In this document: one piece after another, positions 60,943-64,000 of the stretch
Position numbering within the stretch: the stretch's first letter is position 1
How the letters are laid out: each line of letters begins with the position of its first letter
DNA from: Halobacteriovoraceae bacterium
Lineage (GTDB): Bacteria > Bdellovibrionota > Bacteriovoracia > Bacteriovoracales > Bacteriovoracaceae
NCBI GenBank assembly: GCA_002707495.1
Contig: PAMZ01000003.1
Span: 1-64,000, forward strand
Reading direction: 5' to 3'
DNA length: 64,000 bases
Program-made: the position numbers and the translations under genes
The notes under the pieces: generated by a model
What the model was told of the DNA's origin: nothing
The model's input: only the letters and a program-made list of their open reading frames with translations
The model's database searches: none

Positions 60943-62421
60943 TTACACTATCTGACGCCTCTCAAGTACGATTTCAGCGGTCCTTGCCAGATATAGGTCT
61001 AACATACTCCAACTCTCTTTGAGTAGAATCTCAAGGCTCTCAAGTTTCATATCTGATTCTTTTTCTAAGAGCTCAACACCGAGGGAGTCATGTCCTTCAT
61101 CCATATCACAGTGTTTTTCTATATGATCGCTTTTAAAAGCATCCTTTAATATTTTAGAAAAATGTCCGTAAAAAAGAGAAGCTCCTTTTTCCAGGACCAT
61201 TTGGATCATAACAATTCTTTCAGGATCATCAATTAAAAAGTTTTTTCCAAAAAACCAGAACGTACTGGCCTCTAATACAGGATCCCAAAGCTTAGTCTCA
61301 GTTTGACGCTCATCTCTAAGATCAGAGTCATGTCCTAGTTCGTCTAAGAAGTGCTCAAGAAATACCTTTCTATAAGAATCATTTTTACTAAGTGCCATTC
61401 TAGAAAACATAAGTCTTTGAAACGAATCACTCATAACCTGCAGACAGGATTTCAAAAGCTGAACTCTTTCCTTTTCAGTCATAAGCTCCGCGATGTCCTG
61501 GGAAAAAATTTTATTTTTTTTAAAAGCTTCAATGCATACAAAATTTGTTTGATGTAGTCTTTGAATCGCTGAGGATTCTTTGACAAACTCGACTTTAGGT
61601 TTAGTTAAATCTTCATAAAGACTTGTCTGTTCGAATTGAATAGATAAAGCCCAGAAACCTTTATTTCCACCTCCAATAAAGCCATGGGTTTGCCCAGCAG
61701 GGATATAAGTTATATCGCCTGATTTCAAATTCTTCTGTTTATCTCCCGTCGCGTATCCCTCACCTTCTGTAAGAATAATCATACTATCTGTTTTATGTTT
61801 GTGATTTGAGAGGCTCTCACCTGGTTTTAAGTGAACCCATGCAGCTGAAAAATAGTCTGGAAGTTTTGATTTTAAAATATCAATAGACCCAAAATTTTTA
61901 AGAATCCCTAAATTTTCTAAAACTCCGTCCACCTCAACCTCGTGAATTGACTCTATAGAATCTCGAGATATTTTAATCAATTGTCTTTTCTCTAAAGGAA
62001 TTTGCTCCCTATCGATATATGAAGTTTCGGGCTTTGCCTCGCTTGAAAAAATAGCATCACTTTGAAATTGAATAGATAAAGCTCTAAAGCCATTCGCTCC
62101 CATCCCCTTAAACCCATGCAAATTCCACGCTGGAATATAGATAATATCACCCGCACTTACATCTAGTTTCGTGTCTCCGGTTGAAACTCCCCTACCACTT
62201 GTCACGATCAAGAGACTTGGACAAGGGTGATAATGCTTTGGAAGCTCTCGTCCCTCTGGCATTTGTGTCCAAGCAATGGAAAGCTCCCGGGGAAGCATAC
62301 GACTAAAAAAGTCATGGCTTTTAAAATGTCTAACCTCTCCCAAAAAAGTTTCCTTACCATCCACATTCATAGATCTCAGACAATCTAGCTGGTTTCTCGT
62401 TATAATTTGAGTTTGATTCAT
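60943..62421 (-). CDS. Double cupin fused to a haem-oxygenase-like diiron domain
   Basis: 492 aa, no signal peptide, strong GGGGGT ribosome site. Cupin 1 (about 45-125) keeps three metal histidines (His63, His65, His102), and cupin 2 (about 190-265) keeps His207, His209 and His246; in both the usual Glu is replaced by a hydrophobic residue. The C-terminal 200 residues are all-helical with EHFLDELGH (Glu356, His357, His364) and HCDMDEGH (His437, Asp441, His444), the pattern of haem-oxygenase-like iron oxidases (HDO, PF14518-like). Probably a multi-step oxidase acting on a small organic molecule; partner of the catalase-like protein downstream. Confidence 0.72.
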   Translation of the reverse strand: MNQTQIITRNQLDCLRSMNVDGKETFLGEVRHFKSHDFFSRMLPRELSIAWTQMPEGRELPKHYHPCPSLLIVTSGRGVSTGDTKLDVSAGDIIYIPAWNLHGFKGMGANGFRALSIQFQSDAIFSSEAKPETSYIDREQIPLEKRQLIKISRDSIESIHEVEVDGVLENLGILKNFGSIDILKSKLPDYFSAAWVHLKPGESLSNHKHKTDSMIILTEGEGYATGDKQKNLKSGDITYIPAGQTHGFIGGGNKGFWALSIQFEQTSLYEDLTKPKVEFVKESSAIQRLHQTNFVCIEAFKKNKIFSQDIAELMTEKERVQLLKSCLQVMSDSFQRLMFSRMALSKNDSYRKVFLEHFLDELGHDSDLRDERQTETKLWDPVLEASTFWFFGKNFLIDDPERIVMIQMVLEKGASLFYGHFSKILKDAFKSDHIEKHCDMDEGHDSLGVELLEKESDMKLESLEILLKESWSMLDLYLARTAEIVLERRQIV

Positions 62422-62520
62422 TATGTACCCCCATATTCAATGTCATATAGACGATACATTTTTACTTGATATAAAAAAATTGACTTTTAACTATCTCATA
62501 TATTCACTGGGGTTATATCA

Positions 62521-62551
62521 AAAATAAAAAGGGCACATCTAGTGTGCCCTT
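62521..62551 (-). terminator. Terminator of the 62575 gene
   Basis: GGGCACA-TCTAG-TGTGCCC (62531-62549) plus outer A-T pairs; on the minus strand it runs into TTTTTATTTT (62521-62530). It separates this gene from the cupin gene downstream. Confidence 0.85.
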
Positions 62552-62574
62552 ATTTCAAATATATTTAAATCTTA

Positions 62575-63039
62575 TTAGTCGATATCTGAGATCAAACAAT
62601 TCTCATACTTTGGAAGCATGACAACTGAGTATCTTTCTAAATACTCTGTATAAACCTTATCCTCTCCATCCAACTCAATGGGATCACAGGCAAAGGATAT
62701 ATCTCTGGAATTACTTCTTCTGGTAGACTCTTCTACACCATTGATATAGCTAAATGATACCTTGTGAACCGGTATATCCTCATACCCATCAAAATAGCTA
62801 TTAGTGAAGCGAAGACTTCTTTGGGTGGCCAAAACGAAGCTTTCTCCGTTGCTCTGTGATTCTTTAAAATAATCCCAGTAATGTTGAATATTTCTAGCTT
62901 CCACCGGGTGAAAAAGAGAATTAAAGACTGTTCGGTTGTCCTCTGCGACGGACTTATTCAATTTTGCGATAACTTCGTAAGGGGAAGTTGCGAAAGCTTG
63001 AGAAGTTAAAATAAGCCCGATAAGAATGATCGTTTTCAT
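62575..63039 (-). CDS. Small exported protein of unknown function
   Basis: 154 aa, signal peptide IILIGLILTSQAFA, then an NTF2-like-looking helical start (YEVIAKLNKSVAEDNRTVF) and beta-rich remainder with two Cys (FACDPI, ENCLIS). AAAGGAAA ribosome site. It is monocistronic with its own terminator; a palindrome-rich gap separates it from the divergent exporter gene. Confidence 0.65.
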   Translation of the reverse strand: MKTIILIGLILTSQAFATSPYEVIAKLNKSVAEDNRTVFNSLFHPVEARNIQHYWDYFKESQSNGESFVLATQRSLRFTNSYFDGYEDIPVHKVSFSYINGVEESTRRSNSRDISFACDPIELDGEDKVYTEYLERYSVVMLPKYENCLISDID

Positions 63040-63111
63040 AGGGTTTCCTTTGGTTCATTTTAAAATATAAGACTATAATACTATTCTTTAGACTTGATTT
63101 GTTCTCACTTG

Positions 63112-63139
63112 AAAGTTTTATCTCTAGTGTTAAAACTTT
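63112..63139. promoter_or_regulatory. Operator-like palindrome in a divergent promoter region
   Basis: AAAGTTTTA (63112-63120) and TAAAACTTT (63131-63139), perfect 9-bp arms with a 10-nt spacer, centred between the divergent 62575 and RND-type genes. A TetR/MarR-like dimer site is plausible. Confidence 0.4.
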
Positions 63140-63150
63140 AGACAATCCAA

Positions 63151-63168
63151 ACTTCCGAGTCGGGAAGT
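63151..63168. promoter_or_regulatory. Second palindrome in the same divergent region
   Basis: ACTTCC-GAGTCG-GGAAGT at 63151-63168, 12 bp after the first palindrome. No T-tract; operator more likely than terminator. Confidence 0.3.
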
Positions 63169-63243
63169 CGGTTATGTTCTGTGAAAATCTAACAATTCCC
63201 TACTTAGGTATTCAGAACAGCTTTGGAATGTTAGAACATTTGA

Positions 63244-64000
63244 ATGCAAAAATTTGTTTTGTCATTGATCAAGGATAGATCAACCTTACTTATCAGCTCG
63301 ATTTTCGTGTTAGCAGCATTTCTTTCTCTCGGTATCACTAAGCTTGAATTAGAATACTCAATCAAATCTTGGTTTAGATCAGGTGATCAATATCTTCTGC
63401 GTTACGAAGACTTCAGAGAGCATTATGGACCTGATTCGAATTTGATTATGATGGTTAAATTCAAAGATAAGGTTTCCAACCCAAAAAATATTAAAACTCT
63501 TCAGAATATCGAAAAAGACCTTTGGAAGATCAAAAATATTGTTCGAATAGAGAGTCTTGTAAACTTTAATCGGACATCGGCTCAGGAAGATGAAATTCTT
63601 ATCAATCCACTCGTACCAGAATCTTATCAGACAAATGATGTTTCCCCATTAGAGTATGAACTTAAAAATAATCCTGAGTTAAAAAATTACCTCATTTCAA
63701 AAGACTTAAAGTCTACCGTTTTCTATGCTTATCCACGAAGTAAAGTAGGAATAGAGGGGAAAGTTGCCAAGGGAATTGTGCGAAGTATACAGAAAACAAT
63801 AATCCCTAACTATCCTGAGGTCGAAATTTATATGACGGGTGGCGTACGAATGGGTGAGGCATTTGAAACCGCAACTCTTGGCGATTTTGCTTTTTTAATT
63901 CCCCTAGCGTTTCTTCTTATGGCATTTACACTTTGGATATTTTTAAGAAACACAGTCCTTGTCATATTATCTCTGGGCCTAGTTGCTATAACAGTGTTAT
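63244..64000 (+). CDS. RND/MMPL-family exporter (5' part only)
   Basis: Open frame from the ATG at 63244 (an in-frame TGA directly precedes it) to the window end; 252 residues visible. One membrane helix after a short basic N-terminus (LLISSIFVLAAFLSLGI), a large periplasmic porter-like loop (FREHYGPDSNLIMMVKF), then further membrane helices (FLIPLAFLLMAFTLWIF; VILSLGLVAITVL). This is the start of an MMPL/RND "predicted exporter" protein, usually about 750-900 aa. No Shine-Dalgarno. Confidence 0.8.
   Translation, partial: MQKFVLSLIKDRSTLLISSIFVLAAFLSLGITKLELEYSIKSWFRSGDQYLLRYEDFREHYGPDSNLIMMVKFKDKVSNPKNIKTLQNIEKDLWKIKNIVRIESLVNFNRTSAQEDEILINPLVPESYQTNDVSPLEYELKNNPELKNYLISKDLKSTVFYAYPRSKVGIEGKVAKGIVRSIQKTIIPNYPEVEIYMTGGVRMGEAFETATLGDFAFLIPLAFLLMAFTLWIFLRNTVLVILSLGLVAITVL

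Noticed and set aside
62478-62505. Plus-strand TTGACT promoter-like sequence
   Set aside because: The -10 spacing is wrong and no gene or RNA follows on that strand.

Overview
This AT-rich 64 kb window comes from a Gram-negative bacterium with an outer membrane. The signs are Kdo synthesis genes, many lipoboxes and signal peptides, LpoB, TolC, SPOR and L,D-transpeptidase proteins. Low GC, many orphan secreted proteins, very tight packing and abundant peptidoglycan- and DNA-degrading enzymes suggest the Bdellovibrionota (Bacteriovorax-like predators). That assignment is inference from gene content; no rRNA is present. There are no insertion sequences, phage modules or CRISPR arrays.

Layout. 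1-1.8 kb: accessory-looking edge with a gene tail, a RelA/SpoT-type alarmone synthetase, two large folded DNA/RNA elements and tRNA-Arg(UCU) with its own promoter. 1.9-5.7 kb: rsgA, then two exported-protein genes, each behind a sigma-54-type -24/-12 promoter. 5.7-15 kb: a periplasmic small-heat-shock-like protein, a cobalamin-binding-like protein, dsbD-lysA, gpsA, a DUF493 gene, a large orphan exported protein and a Sua5-type tRNA modification gene. 14.8-19 kb: the kdsB-pyrG-kdsA-kdsC operon, which pairs CTP synthesis with Kdo synthesis and activation. 19-24 kb: orphan TolC plus outer-membrane protein, purB, SPOR protein. 24-31 kb: a reduced Tad/Flp pilus-type locus (Flp prepilin, pseudopilin-like proteins, CpaC-type secretin, CpaF ATPase and, beyond ettA, a TadC/GspF-like membrane protein). 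A 42-residue very basic gene with a strong promoter lies antisense inside the 5' end of the secretin frame. 31-35.5 kb: rRNA methyltransferase-like gene, a three-gene ABC-2 exporter, short SSB.

35.5-42 kb: exported amidase, exported metalloprotease-like protein and the LPP20/LpoB/COG3014 lipoprotein trio. 42-49 kb: Fe superoxide dismutase, PhoB/PhoR-like two-component system, PlsC, a TPR plus beta-barrel protein and a FecR-domain protein. 48.8-51.4 kb: endonuclease I coupled to an unusual lipoprotein metalloprotease. 51.5-58.5 kb: glutamate/dicarboxylate symporter with two lipoproteins, alpha/beta hydrolase, L,D-transpeptidase, DUF808. 58.5-63 kb: a sigma-54-driven short transcript with an 18-codon ORF, a catalase-like exported protein next to a double-cupin/haem-oxygenase-like fusion, and a small secreted protein. 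63.2 kb to the end: the start of an RND/MMPL-type exporter.

The most promising new biology is (i) the antisense small basic gene in the Tad locus, (ii) the sigma-54 set of exported-protein genes including the 58.5 kb short transcript, (iii) the double-cupin/diiron-oxygenase-like fusion beside the catalase-like gene, and (iv) the structured element beside tRNA-Arg.
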